Part shown: in pieces, positions 21,123 to 32,580 of the stretch | Layout: every line of letters begins with the position of its first letter | How positions within the stretch are numbered: the stretch's first letter is position 1 | Assembly: GCF_921293095.1 (NCBI RefSeq) | Contig: NC_060259.1 | Coordinates: 4,340,001 to 4,404,000 of the forward strand | Origin: Ischnura elegans | Taxonomy: Eukaryota; Arthropoda; Insecta; Odonata; Coenagrionidae | Direction: 5' to 3' | Length of the DNA stretch: 64,000 nt | Made by a program: the position numbers and the translations under genes | Notes under the pieces: model-generated | Told to the model about the DNA's origin: nothing | Seen by the model: the letters and a program-made list of their open reading frames with translations, nothing else | Database searches by the model: none

Positions 21123-21449
21123 AATTCATAATGATTCATAACATTCTCGCTACGGTTGGTAGCTATCGATTGTGTTGCGTTCGATACATTTTTCGATCGT
21201 GCGAGTTACGATATATCTAATTTTCGACCCAATCGATTGAGATTAGCCTGAGTGCTGTGTTCCTGCGCGCTTCGTATCCTATCGTACGTGCTTCATAGCG
21301 GACATTCACATGCTGCGTACGCGCTTCGTCGACAGGCCGCGAATGGAAATTATCCATTGACGAAAAGCGACGGAACGGCATAGTATCCCCGTAGTCAATG
21401 GGTACTATGTACATACGAATTAGATACGGAGGGTTCTGTGCCGTCTGGG

Positions 21450-22059
21450 TCGGCAATTTTTATTTAAAAATTTTATTTCGTCAGGCTTTAGGGTAAGCTT
21501 TTCAATGCTCGTGGGCTATGTGATGTCTTATTTAGTGTCAAAATTAATAAGAATTCACTCTTATTAACATCTCAAGGTTTCCAAGTAAGTACGAGCCACT
21601 TAAGAATGCTGGATGCTGGGGATGCGTGAATTAGCCTTGAGAATCTCATTTTTCGCAGTTATTTAAGTGGCCGAATAAGTTTTGTAAGTTCTCAATAGGT
21701 AAATAATACTGTATCATGAATTCTAAATACCATGATATAGTATTATTTACCTGTTGAGAACTAACAATTCATAATGATTCGTATTAAGGTTCTCGCTACG
21801 GTCGGTAGCTATCGATTGTGTTGCGTTCGATACATTTTTCGATTGTGCGAGTTACGATATATCTAATTTTCGACCTAATCGATTGAGATTAGCCTGAGTG
21901 CTGTGTTCCTGCGCGCTTCGTATCCTATCGTACGTGCTTCATAGCGGACCTTTACATGCTGCGTACGCGCTTCGTCGACAGGCCGCGAATGGAAATTATC
22001 CATTGACGAAAGCGACGGAGCGGCATAGTATCCCCGTAGTCAATCGGTACTATGTACAC
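21450..22059 (+). mobile_element. THAP-family fragment, copy E
   Basis: Begins abruptly with TCGGCAATTTTTATTT, immediately after the end of copy D. It repeats about 610 bp of the same family in the same direction, including a hairpin (21684-21776). It stops at TACTATGTAC, short of the expected end. This looks like a partial tandem duplication or a second truncated insertion. Confidence 0.75.
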
Positions 22060-22552
22060 TGATTTTCGTGATAATTGTCTGCTTTTATAATCAATCTCAC
22101 CGATGATTATGTTTGATAAACCATCTATAGTTCTGGGGGGGTGAAATTGTATTCCCTCTCAATTAACCTTGTACAATATTTCTGATTTTTTGATTTGCAT
22201 ACCAAATTCTCTCTTGATATCTTGTGATGGTTTCATTACATCAAATTTCGTGCTTTCAGTAAATAATTCTGTTCCTAAGGGCTGATTTTCGTGATAATTG
22301 TCTGCTTTTATAATCAATCTCACCGATGATTGTGTTTGATAAACCATCTATAGTTCTAGGAGGGTGAAATTGTATTCCCTCTCAAGTAACCTGTAAAATA
22401 TTTCTGATTTTTTGATTTCCATGCCAAATTCTCTCTTGATTCTTGTGATGGTTTCATTACATCAAATTTCGTGCCTTCGGTAAATAATTCTGTGCCTAAG
22501 GGCTGATTTTCGTGATAATTGTTGCTTTTATAATCAATCTCACCGATGATAA
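22060..22552. repeat. 222-bp tandem repeat, left part (2.2 units)
   Basis: GATTTTCGTGATAATTG recurs at 22063, 22285 and 22507. Units contain TAAACCATCTATAGTTCT and TTTCATTACATCAAATTTCG. The array is interrupted by LINE A and resumes at 55335. The period equals 74 codons. The reverse strand reads, in two alternating frames, peptide pieces such as NQPLGTELFTE and KFDVMKPSQ. Function unknown. Confidence 0.85.
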
Positions 22553-22554
22553 GA

Positions 22555-22805
22555 GAACTATTTTCATGTATGTTGGACGCTTGGCCAATGATACTACAAC
22601 TGACGAAGTGATCAAACATGTGAATGACAAATTCAGTGTACAATGTGTATCATGTGAGAAGATTGCCGGCAAAAGTTCTTACGGCGCCTTCAAAATTGGC
22701 ATTGACTACGATGATTACACGAAATTGTCGAACCCTAATTTATGGCCAAATGGTGTGATAGTGAATAAATTCCTGAAACGTAAATCTGTCCCGGATACTG
22801 CTTGA
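22555..22805 (+). CDS. LINE A ORF1, C-terminal part
   Basis: The frame runs RTIFMYVGRLANDTTTDEVI...KHVNDKFSVQCVSCEKIA, ending PNGVIVNKFLKRKSVPDTA. It resembles the C-terminal RNA-binding region of Jockey/CR1-type ORF1 proteins. The N-terminal part is lost by 5' truncation at the insertion. It ends 12 bp before the first ATG of ORF2, a normal close spacing. Confidence 0.65.
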
Positions 22806-22817
22806 CTAGGCCCCGCT

Positions 22818-24703
22818 GTGCATATTAGTGGAATAAACGATAGTCTCCGTGATGAATCTTACACAAAAGGTTATCAAACTGTGAATACTAGTGCTCTGAA
22901 AGTAATGCACCTTAATATTCAATGTTTACGTCATAAATTGAATGTTTTAGAACTATTTTTATTTGACCATCAGCCTGATGTTGTTTGTATTTCCGAACAT
23001 TGGCTAAACATGGATGAAATTCAATTTATTAGCATCGAGGGCTATAAACTAGCCTCATACTTTTGTAGATCGCAACACAGAAGTGGTGGTGTACTGATTT
23101 TTGTTAAAGCTGTTCTCTATTTTCGTAACTTTAATTTAAATAATCGTACTTTGGAGATGGACTTTGAAGGTTGTGTGACGTTGCTGACATATGGAGATAT
23201 GGTCATATCAATAATGTGCATCTACAGGTCGCCGGGAGGTGATTTTTCTGTCTTCATGGATCGCCTTCTTCAAGTCTTGCCTGCTCTAATTAAAATTGCA
23301 ACTTATGCCATTGTTTGTGGTGATTTTAATATTGATATGAACTGTGATTCTGCAAACAAAAAATATCTGGTAGATAGCTTACTGACTTTTAACCTAACAC
23401 CCACAATAAGTGAATCCACTAGAGTTACTAGTTCCTCTTCAACAATCATTGATAACATTTTTTCCACTATACCTCCTTCCAGATGTTCTAATGTGGACGT
23501 AGACTTCTCAGATCACAGAGCTCAGTTTTCCATGTACCATGTCCGTGGCGACCCCAATTGTAATCACAATGTGATTCAATATAAAAGGTGCTATTCACAT
23601 CAAGCTCAAATTGAATTTCAAAATTTACTCAAGGAGCAATCCTGGGACTGTGTTTTTACTGATGTCGCTTTTGATGTAAAATTTAGTAATTTTCTTGACA
23701 CATTTTTGTACTGTTTTAATGTCTGCTTCCCTAAGAAAGCTATGAAATCCCCTGGGCCTCAAAAAACAAAGTGCAAGTGGGTTACTCATGAAATCAGGAC
23801 TTCATCTGAAAAATTGAAACGAGTATTCCATGAGCTAAAAGCAAACAACTCGGAGTCCCAAAGGAAATACTATAAATCCATTAAGAAGATGCATATTGAC
23901 CTAATTAGTGAGACCAAAAGAAAGTACAATATATCCATTATCAATTCGTCTAATCAGAAAAGTAGATCTGCTTGGGCACTAATTAAGAATGCCACCTCTT
24001 GCACAGACAGTGATAGGTCTAAAATCAAGGCCATTCATCATGACGACGCCATGGTCTCTGATTATAATGATATTGCAAATCTATTTAATCATAACTTCCT
24101 GACTTCCATCTGTGAACTTTTTAAGAATGTTAGTCAACAACAGACCAACAAGTCTTCATCATTGCATCGGTCACATTATGACCATACAATTTTTCTTCAG
24201 CCCACTGATGTAAAAGAAATTGATACCATAATAGAAAAGATAAATAAAAAACACTCCGCAGGTTATGATGATATTCCATGCTCCTTATTAAAAGGCAATG
24301 CCAAATTGTCTGTGATCCATCCACTTGTGCATCTAATTAATGAATCTCTGTCACTTGGAATATTTCCCAATAGATTGAAAGTTGCTAAAGTCATCCCAGT
24401 ATTGAAGGGTGGTGACCCACACAACATGAACAATTATAGACCTATATCTGTTCCCTCCCTGTTTTCTAAAATATTTGAACAAGTGATGTACAATAGATTA
24501 CTCTCTTTCTTTAATAAATTTAAGATTCTAACGGATTTCCGGTTTGGTTTTATAAAAAATAGATCTACTGAAACAGCAATATATAAACTCCTGTATGATA
24601 TCATCTTAGAACTTGATAAGCAGAATCATATAACAGGGGTGTTCTTTGACTTAAGGAAAGCATTTGATTCTGTTGATCATGAAATACTGCTGAGGAAACT
24701 TAA
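22818..24703 (+). CDS. LINE A ORF2, endonuclease and RT N-terminal part
   Basis: Starts MHISGINDSLRDESYTKGYQ. The AP-endonuclease domain spans about residues 30-250: HLNIQCLRHK, CISEHWL with catalytic Glu, VCGDFNIDM, and the SDHR block near the end. A linker of about 200 residues leads to the RT (KVAKVIPVLKGGDPHNMNNY, RPISVPSLFSKIFEQ, GVFFDLRKAFDSVDHEILL with the first catalytic Asp). The protein breaks at HEILLRKL, exactly at the TTAA of the inserted element, and resumes in frame at 54109. It reverse-transcribes its own RNA at the nicked target. Confidence 0.9.
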
Positions 24704-25680
24704 CCCTTTCGCGCCGGACTTTCGTTGAGGGAAATTCTTCCTCAATACGAGTCTCTTGAAAGTTTTCTTTACTCCACTGTACGAAGCTTTTTCGCGTCGA
24801 CTGAAGGCAGTGGTTCCCTCCCTAACCATTTTTGGACCCAACTCAGTGGGGCGCCGATCCCTTTCCTCGGCCTCTGTCCCAGACCCTAGAGGGATTAAAA
24901 GCCCCTTCCTAGGACGAGTCCGCGGTCAACTGGCTAAAATATTAGTGCAAAATATATGTAAATATTTGTTGTTCGCATCGATTTTTTACATTCAAAATGA
25001 ATTTTGTGTTTCTTTTCTGAGCGTGCAGAAATTTTAAACGAAGTTCTAACGTTGATATAGACGAATTTAGTATATTTACTAGTTGGTCTATAACTCCGTT
25101 GATATTAATGTTAGAATTTTTTTTGAAACTTCCATGTGTTCAGCAAAAAACGATGAATTCATTTATAGCAATAGATATGAAAAGTAAGCAACAAATATAG
25201 TTTTGGAAAACACACAGCAAATAACAGTAGTTGACCGCATGGAGAGGATAAGAAAGGGTCGACCTGAGCGGCCGAAGATGGGACTGGGCTCGCGCTAAGG
25301 CGGATCACGAGGGGCGACCGCGTCCGTGGGTCTATTGTGTCCGCCACGGTCACTTTTTTCGACCTGTGCCGCACAGGCGTGGCATTCGTTGCTTAGGTTA
25401 GGAAAATCAACGCCGCACAGGTGTGGCATTCGTTGTTCATGGAAAAAAATCGTCGCCGCACTGGTGTGGCCATGGCCCTTATATACTGGTTACTAATCTT
25501 CCAAAAGGTTTTCATTGAAATCGGTAGGGGGCGCTGTTGCCTCAATCTTCCGACACCAAATAGTTCCTCTTTTGAACGAGTGGCAGCGCGAGGGTGCCCA
25601 TGGTTTCTAGTTGTAGGAAAATTAACATGGCGAGTATTGGCTAAACGCTGACTTGTGGTGTTTTTTTCCATTTTTTCAGT
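24704..25680. repeat. Left end of the 29.4-kb unit with subterminal repeats
   Basis: After the terminal repeat, GCCGCACAGG(C/T)GTGGCATTCG occurs at about 25371 and 25413 and a variant at about 25455. GAAGATTAGTAACCAGTATA, with TATATAAGGGCC, is present in reverse near 25465-25500 and in direct orientation at the right end (54048 on). It therefore forms an inverted subterminal pair and may carry a TATA box. Confidence 0.7.
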
Positions 25681-27847
25681 GGTAAGGAGGCCTTCTGGAG
25701 GTTTCATTTTTTGACAGTACGAAACTGAGTGTAGTGGCTAGAAAGTGGTGCTATTAGCTCAGAAAAGTCAGCGATGGTTCAGGAGTAGTGACTTGAAACA
25801 AATCCCGTGCCCTCGCTCGTAGTGGGATCCCGTTTACTTACCTGTGAACACCATGGCTTACGACAAGGGATCGTTTTTGTGCGTGGTTTTAAGTCGGTAT
25901 ATAATGCTAAGAAGAAATAAAATTCCAAACTGGGCATTATAAACTCCCATTTGTGGAAGGCAGCGGTAAGTACACTGAATGTTTACATGTTGCATTTTTG
26001 AATAAGTTGTTTCTTGTGCATGGTACCTAAGTTATGATAACGGTGAAGGCCCGAAGTGTCACTAATCTTAGCAATTAAGTTTAATAACAATGCAAATGTT
26101 TCAACTGCGTGTCCATATTACAGCATTTGTCGAAAATGAAACACCTATCCCGCTCAACATTTTTAGCCGACCTTATTCCAAGATAGCAGAATGTGGTGGA
26201 CACGTTAATTTTAATAAAATTAACGTGTCCACCAACGTTAAGATTAATAAAATGGCTTTTGGGTATATTTAGAACTTATATTTTGTTATAAATTAATGAT
26301 ATTATTTAAACTCTTGTCCCATAGTTTATCCCGAAAGATGAAGGAAGTTGTAGATGGAAAAAGAATGGAATCCAGAGGTGGTCACAAAAAATGAATCGCA
26401 GCATTCTTTGATTTTATTTTACGCCGGCTTGCTTTTCAGAAAAAGTTGAGTCACAAGAGGAATGTTCCGCGGCCCTTGATTTGGAAACTGTAGAGATAGA
26501 GGAAGACGTGTGGATCAGCAATTTCCATTTAGTTGGTTGTCAGGATAAACCAAGGATCCATTTAAAGGTTGTCAGGCCATCGTAAAAAGATCGGACTGAT
26601 GCACCACAGGGGAAATGGGGTGTTTGAGGGAAAGTCAAACCCAAAGTTGCCCAAAGAATGCGCAGTTCTATGTTGCTCTTTCCCCAGTTAAAACCAAATA
26701 AAAATTGGATTGGGATGATATTTTCACCACGGGTTCCAGTGATAGTGAGAGTGCAGGTGATCATGGTCATCGTCGAAGATCATCCCTCTAGGATTTCCGA
26801 TTCGGAATTTTTAAGTGACAACCGGTCGCAATGACGATGAGCTCGCCTTTAGAGTTTCAGATATATCGTGAGAAAAGCTCCCAAAATGTATTAGACTCTG
26901 TTTGGAAAACATTAACATTTTAATGCTAAATTAGGAAGGATTTACATTTTACAAAAGTAACTTATTAACACCTAAAGACGTTGTGTTTATTATATTGATC
27001 GAAGAGCGATTGACCGATTCTTTCTGCAGAATAGGAAGTGGCTTCGGGGTTTTGAGTCACAAGATGGTAGATTGTGTTGGAAGTTCGTCTATATTATCGC
27101 TACTAAATTGAAACATTAATAGTCTGGCTTCTTCAGAGCTTCCTGTCGTCCTCCAGGCAAGGTATTTTTAAGTTGAAAGTATCATCGACAGCTTCGAGGT
27201 GGAAATAAGTTCACCATAAGACTACCGGACTGCCAAAAGAATACACATTTCACATGCGTATACGCTTTCGCCGATATTATACGCAAGTCTCACTTTGTTG
27301 TGAACTATAAAATATTTCAGATGCACATCAGCTACCTTTCCATTTCTCGGCATCGACTTTCCGCGCCGACGAAGTCTACAGTTTCACTAAAATACCCTGT
27401 TATCATGTTGGAATCAGTAACAGGAAGCTTGCTAGGATCAGCCTAAGAATAACCATATTCCTTCATCTTTACGCAATCTATCGCTTTCAATGAAGAAAAA
27501 ATAGATCAAATAATATCCCTGCAGTCACAATGAACAACTGCGATACGTCTGCACTTCAATAAATGAATCATAACTACGCCGTCGCATGTATAAGTATGCA
27601 ACCTCTACTATGGCCGTGCCACCGTCTCTCCTCGTACTGAACTATGACGTCACTTTTCTACCAGCCAATCATCGGGCGTTTTCGCTTCTCACTTGCATTT
27701 GAAAATTCTCGTGAACTTTGATGCATTAAATATCGTAAACCACGTCATAAAATAATTAAAAAACTTTCACCGAGGTATGCAAACATATATTTTTATATAA
27801 TTTTGGGGCTATTGATTATATCTGAAATATATGCAAGTTCCCTATTT
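25681..27847. other. Unassigned interior near the left piggyBac end
   Basis: About 2.2 kb apart from the hairpin. A piece near 26700-26830 could encode an acidic Ser-rich peptide (TGSSDSESAGDHGHRRRSS), like the N-terminal region of piggyBac transposases, but the frame is short and no catalytic core follows. A CCAAT-box plus TGACGTCA cluster lies at about 27635-27685. No sustained coding frame. Confidence 0.4.
26195..26233. repeat. Perfect 18-bp-arm hairpin
   Basis: GGTGGACACGTTAATTTT, a 3-base loop, and the exact reverse complement. It sits in AT-rich DNA with no gene beside it. Confidence 0.85.
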
Positions 27848-28070
27848 CCGTTCGCAGCCTGTCGACGAAGCGCGTACGCAGCATGTGAATGTCCGCTACT
27901 AAGCACGTACGATTGGATACGAAGCGCGCAGGAACACGGCACTCAGGCTAATCTCAATCGATTAGGTCGACAGATATATCGTAACTCGCACGATCGAAAA
28001 ATGTATCGAACGCAACACAATCGATAGCTACCGTTCGTAGCGAGAACCTTGATACGAATCATTATGAATT

Positions 28071-28214
28071 GTAAGTTCTCAATAGGTAAATAACACCATA
28101 TCATGAATTCTAATTACCATGAAAGACTCACGACCGACAAAGTTTTGTCGGTTGTGAGTTTTTCATGGTAATTAGAATTCATGATATAGTATTATTTACC
28201 CATTGAGAACTTAC
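28071..28214. repeat. Hairpin, copy C (144 bp)
   Basis: GTAAGTTCTCAATAGGTAAA ... TTTACCCATTGAGAACTTAC, with nearly perfect arms of about 65 bp and a short loop around AAAGTTTTGTC. It may be a MITE that entered the family's ancestor. Confidence 0.85.
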
Positions 28215-29665
28215 AAAACTTACTCGGCCACTTAAATAACTCTGCGAAAAATGAGATTCTCATGGCTAATTCACGCACCCCCAGCATCCAGCATTGTTAA
28301 GTGGCTCGTACTTACTTGGAAACCTTGAGATGTTAATGAGAGTAAATTCTTATTAATTTTGACACTAAATAAGACATCACATAGCCCACGAGCATTAAAA
28401 AGCTTACCCTAAAGCCTGACGAAATAAAATTTTTAAATAAAAATTGCCGATGAAACAGGATTGCTGACACATCTGCTATTAGTATGATCGAATTCATCAA
28501 AATGCAAGCAAAAATTAACGTATAGTTCAGTCTCAGCTACTAAAACTTACCCATATCAGGCGCTAAAGTATTTGAAAAATTATTTGGGATGAGTAAAAGT
28601 CCCTAGGTCACTGCAGTAAATGTATCACCCTATTAAAAATATGAAAGTCCTGCCAAATCACCAGCATAAACACTTGTAAAATAAAACATGTTATCTCTTA
28701 GATCACACCTCCGATTTTATACTTACTTTGCATGAAGTCACCACCGCAAGAAATTTTAAAGAGGCAGGAAAGAAAAAACCCACAGAAATACAATACATAT
28801 ATTATGTATTTTCTATTGTCAACCACAATAATATTTCCAATTTTCTCTTCTATCCCACATCTAATTTAGCGAAACAATTACTCTTATTCTCTTTCGAATA
28901 GAAAATTATTTAAAAGAGGACTGGTCGATACATACAAACTATTGTCAATACTTTCTCCGATGAACGTCCACTATCACTGCACCAACTTGCACAAATCAAA
29001 TCCACATCCACAAATATGTCACTTCTGCCACAATGTCTGTCTTCTTGGCGACAGGTAACAGTGAAGCAATGGTACCTTCCTCCAATCTGGGCACCTCCAA
29101 TTCAGCAAGAATTTTCTCCTCGTCTTCTCGTCCAAGGCCACAGATTATTTTCTGATATCACAAGGTGCGATGTGAAGCTCAGACACCTAAAATTAATAAA
29201 TAATAAAATACCATGTAACTTATTAGGTCAAATCATTTCCAATTTTTGGTATTTCTGCATGAGAAATCAAATTACTAGGCTCGTAAATATAGTAAATATT
29301 TTTATGCCTGATATTTTTATTGTTTTAAACTATAGCATAAGATAATTTGAAATGATGAAAGCCGACGTGTAATACACCATAGGGCAAGCTAAGAAGCAAT
29401 ATTCGATCCTATCAACTTGGCAGCTTACTCCTAGTTTCTCCTTTAACCACACGTTTACCGAATGAATTAATACAAAAAAGACAACTAAAATACAAGAATT
29501 TTCAAAAGAATTGCTGCTACAATATTTTGAATCTCCATTTTTAGTACTGAATAGTACTATAGTACTTCAGTACTGAATAGTTCGGGATGTTGATGCATCA
29601 ACATCCCGAAGCCACTTCTAACTTAAAATTACATCCAAATAATTACAGCGAGAAAGAGTACATAC

Positions 29666-29814
29666 CTCACAGCTTTTCGTAGGGGTGAAATGTTTTCTTC
29701 TTATCGCCCAAATGCACTTCTTCTTCAACTCAGGATCTTTTGGAAAGCTAAAACCTTGAACGATGTCCCGGAGTTTCCATTACGTCATCCCGACAATAAA
29801 CACACGAAAGGCAT
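29666..29814 (-). pseudogene. THAP exon remnant, copy C
   Basis: Minus-strand counterpart of 17380-17525: MPFVCLLSG start, later SFPKDPELKKKCIWAIRRKH in a different frame, and GTATGT donor. It has an additional stop relative to copy D. Non-functional. Confidence 0.75.
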
Positions 29815-30259
29815 TTTTAACAAAAATATCTCACAAACACGTTTCTGAAGCCCAGTGAATGAAATTAAAGAATAAGGGAAACTTCACTATTACCAGACAC
29901 TCTATTTTTCACAAACTTAACCACAAAAATCCCTGAAATGTGGTAAGACGTTACGTAAACGACGCGATCTCCAACGCCTTGTGCTAGCTTGTGAAGACAT
30001 GTGATCTTTCTAGGAGGATATGGCACGATGGCACCAGATGGCACCACCCGCGTAAGAAAATAGTCCCAGACCGAATACAGTTTTATCGATGAGATACAAT
30101 TTTATCGATGCATATGAATTTGCCAGTCCTCTTGCATCTTTATTCGTCATTAAAGGAAATAAAGAAACAAAACCTTCTAAGTAACTTCCTAAGCGCGATT
30201 TTTGTATCTTGATTGTCCACCCTCGTATTTAGGTACGAAAACTTCCTGTGCCGTCTGGG

Positions 30260-31199
30260 GAGGGATTTCCATTGTTCCCTATCTTAAATGACACATCAAC
30301 AGAAAAACACCAGGCATCTCTGCCAAGGATTAAGTGCACAACCTTCTAATTCTACTGCAGAATATCATGCCTGCTTCACTTCATTGTGGAGATTCATCAT
30401 GGCTGTGAACCATGCTCACCATCAGAAGGTATTAACATGTTCCATCACAAGGTAATAAGAATAAATTGCCTGAAAATGAAGAAATTAAAAAAATTGTAAT
30501 CACTCAAAATATTGACGAAGAATTTACTAGCAGAGAACTTGGCAAGTTTCACATAATCACCCAACAACATAAGTATGGGAACAACTGCCAAAGAATCCAT
30601 CGATAATAGTTCCTCTATTATATTAATATGCCCAAAACGGTATGGCTACTGCATGAGGAATGCAGATATGTGGTCAAACGGGTGTGGAAATGAACCATTT
30701 ATATGTCACCTACTAAAAAAATTAAGAAATTTCTATTACTCCATTAAACTGCATCAAATATAAAAATGACAATAAAAAAGGAATGAGAGAGTCCATCAAG
30801 TACATTAACCAAAACTAATTAAATATCAACTATATATGAGAAAATAATGAGTAAAATACAACCAAAGATTACGTATAAAGCTGTGCCTCCTAAGATTCTT
30901 CACCCAAAATGGCATAATAGGCAGATTGTCGCTGCAGAATAATCCTTATTGTGAATGTCTCCCACCAGCAAAAGAAACCAAACAGGATACATCACTACGA
31001 CACCGATAACTCTGCCTATTAATAAAGAAAAATATCTGTTACTACAGAATTAAGCTACACAATAACCAGGCAAGATAACGACAACTAAGAACCTACGGAG
31101 TTCTAAACCATCATCTCATGTAAACACACAAAAAACAGCAACATTAAAAAATAAGTAAGCTGTATCAATACCACTTTCCACTCCCTATGTTTAAGTCAT
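30260..31199. other. AT-rich DNA with no recognised feature
   Basis: About 940 bp, with no open frame above about 60 codons, no repeat shared with the rest of the window and no RNA gene seen. Confidence 0.5.
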
Positions 31200-32580
31200 C
31201 CAATTCTCGGCTACGATACCAGAGGAAAATCATCCTCACAGAGAATTTTGGCCACCAGAATCAGAAGAACGATTATCCAATCGTGAGGTCCTTGCTTCAC
31301 CACCTATTAACCCCTTAACTGGGGAGAGCGACTATAGTCGCAAGCGGACTATACTCCCCATGTGGGGAGCTCGACTATAGTCGCGCGTGCCGTCGCGTCG
31401 CAATGTTATGCGGAGAAGGCATGAATATTCATTCTTTATGCATCATTGCATGTTTTTTGCTTTGTCAGAGGTTCTATACCAATATATTTGAAGTATATTG
31501 CCATTTTTGTGCAATGGCTTTACTATAAATTTTTTTCCAATAACGGCATCTCCGAAAATCGTTGGATTTGCTCCCCACCAGGTGAAAGATAAGGAAATTT
31601 CTGCCCCCAACCAAGGAGTTAATGAAGATGTAAAAAATTCCATTACTCCAAACATATAAACAATAAGGGTGGATAAAAAGAAATAAAAAGAAGAACTCAC
31701 CAAGACTAAAAACCACCACTATTAACAGGAACATCCACTGAGATGCCAATCAGCCAGTTCCACTTTCCATAGATATTTATGATACCAAGGCAGAAGAGAG
31801 TCACCCTGGAGTAATTGTTGCCCACCAGAATCAGAAGAACGATGATCCAATCGTCAGGTTGTTCCTTCACCACCTACTAATGAAGATGTAAAAAATTTCT
31901 CTTAGTCCATACATATAAACTGTAAGGGTGGATATTGGTAAATCACAAGAAGCACTCACCAAGACTAAAAACCACCACTATTAACAGGAACATCCACTGA
32001 GATGCCAATCAGCCAGTTCCACTTTCCATAGATATTTATGATACCAAGGCAGAAGAGAGTCACCCTGGAGTAATTGTTGCCCACCAGAATCACAAGAACG
32101 ATGATCCAATCGTGAAGTCCTTACTTCACCACCTATTAATGAAGATGTAAAAAATTTCTGTTAGTCCATGCATATAAACTGTAAGGGTGGATATTGATAA
32201 ATCACAAGAGGCACTCACCAAGATTAAAAACCACCACTATTAACAGGAACATCCACTGAGATGCCAATCAGCCAGTTCCACTTCCCATAGATATTTATGA
32301 TACCAAGGCAGAAGAGAGTCACCCTGGAGTAATTGTTGCCCACCAGAATCAGAGGAACGATGATCCAATCGTCAGGTTGTTACTTCACCACCTACTAATG
32401 AAGATGTAAAAAATTTCTCTTAGTCCATACATATAAACAGTAAGGGTGGATATTGATAAATCACAAGAAGCACTCACCAAGATTAAAATCTACCACTATT
32501 AACAGGAACATCCACTGAGATGCCAATCAACCAGTTCCACTTTCCATATTTATTTATGATACCAAGTCAGAAGAGAAACG
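31200..32580. repeat. 259-bp tandem array, about 4.5 units
   Basis: AATGAAGATGTAAAAAATT marks unit starts at 31621, 31879, 32138 and 32397 (periods 258-259). Units are very similar and include CCACCAGAATCAGAAGAACG and AGGCAGAAGAGAGTCACC. The first unit is partial and holds a TTAA MITE. On the minus strand each of four units carries ATG plus a hydrophobic peptide (MFLLIVV(V/D)F(S/N)LG), then a GTGAGT splice donor. I cannot tell whether these are alternative first exons or only a satellite. Confidence 0.85.
31311..31618. mobile_element. piggyBac-type MITE, 308 bp, in the tandem array
   Basis: Flanked by TTAA (31307-31310, 31619-31622). Ends CCCCTTAACTGGGGAG and, inverted, CTCCTTGGTTGGGGGC. A GCGACTATAGTCGC palindrome is at 31328 and a close copy at 31373. 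The neighbouring array units show the empty site CCTATTAATGAAG, confirming a precise TTAA insertion. Confidence 0.9.

Larger units (their letters stand above)
16945..21449 (+). mobile_element. THAP-family DNA transposon copy D, both ends present
   Basis: Begins CCCAGACGGCACAGGAAG and ends CTGTGCCGTCTGGG, so both inverted ends survive. It runs opposite to copies A, B and C. It contains the THAP-like first exon (17380-17525), a 2.1-kb inserted element (17682-19746), the internal hairpin (21041-21122, a shorter 82-bp form) and the CGATAGCTACC subterminal block. A short inverted end and a THAP domain suggest a P-like or Kolobok-like superfamily, but no catalytic domain is visible and no target duplication was found. 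Confidence 0.8.
22553..24703 (+). mobile_element. LINE A (CR1/Jockey group, Daphne-like), 5' portion
   Basis: A 5'-truncated non-LTR retrotransposon inserted in the 222-bp array at CACCGATGAT. It retains the end of ORF1 and the endonuclease plus the first part of the reverse transcriptase. It is cut at TTAA (24700-24703) by the 29.4-kb piggyBac-ended insertion and continues at 54105. Confidence 0.9.
27848..30259 (-). mobile_element. THAP-family transposon copy C
   Basis: Collinear with copy B; the left end is truncated at TTCCGTTCGCAGCC and the right end is complete at CTGTGCCGTCTGGG. It contains the hairpin (28071-28214), the conserved AATTGCCGATGAAACAGG block, a palindromic GGGATGTTGATGCATCAACA stem and the THAP exon remnant (29666-29814). 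It lacks the 2.1-kb insert of copy D. Confidence 0.85.

Noticed and set aside
31443-31749. Two 86-91-codon minus-strand frames rich in hydrophobic residues
   Set aside because: They run from the tandem repeat into the TTAA MITE and use a non-ATG start; a product of the insertion junction.
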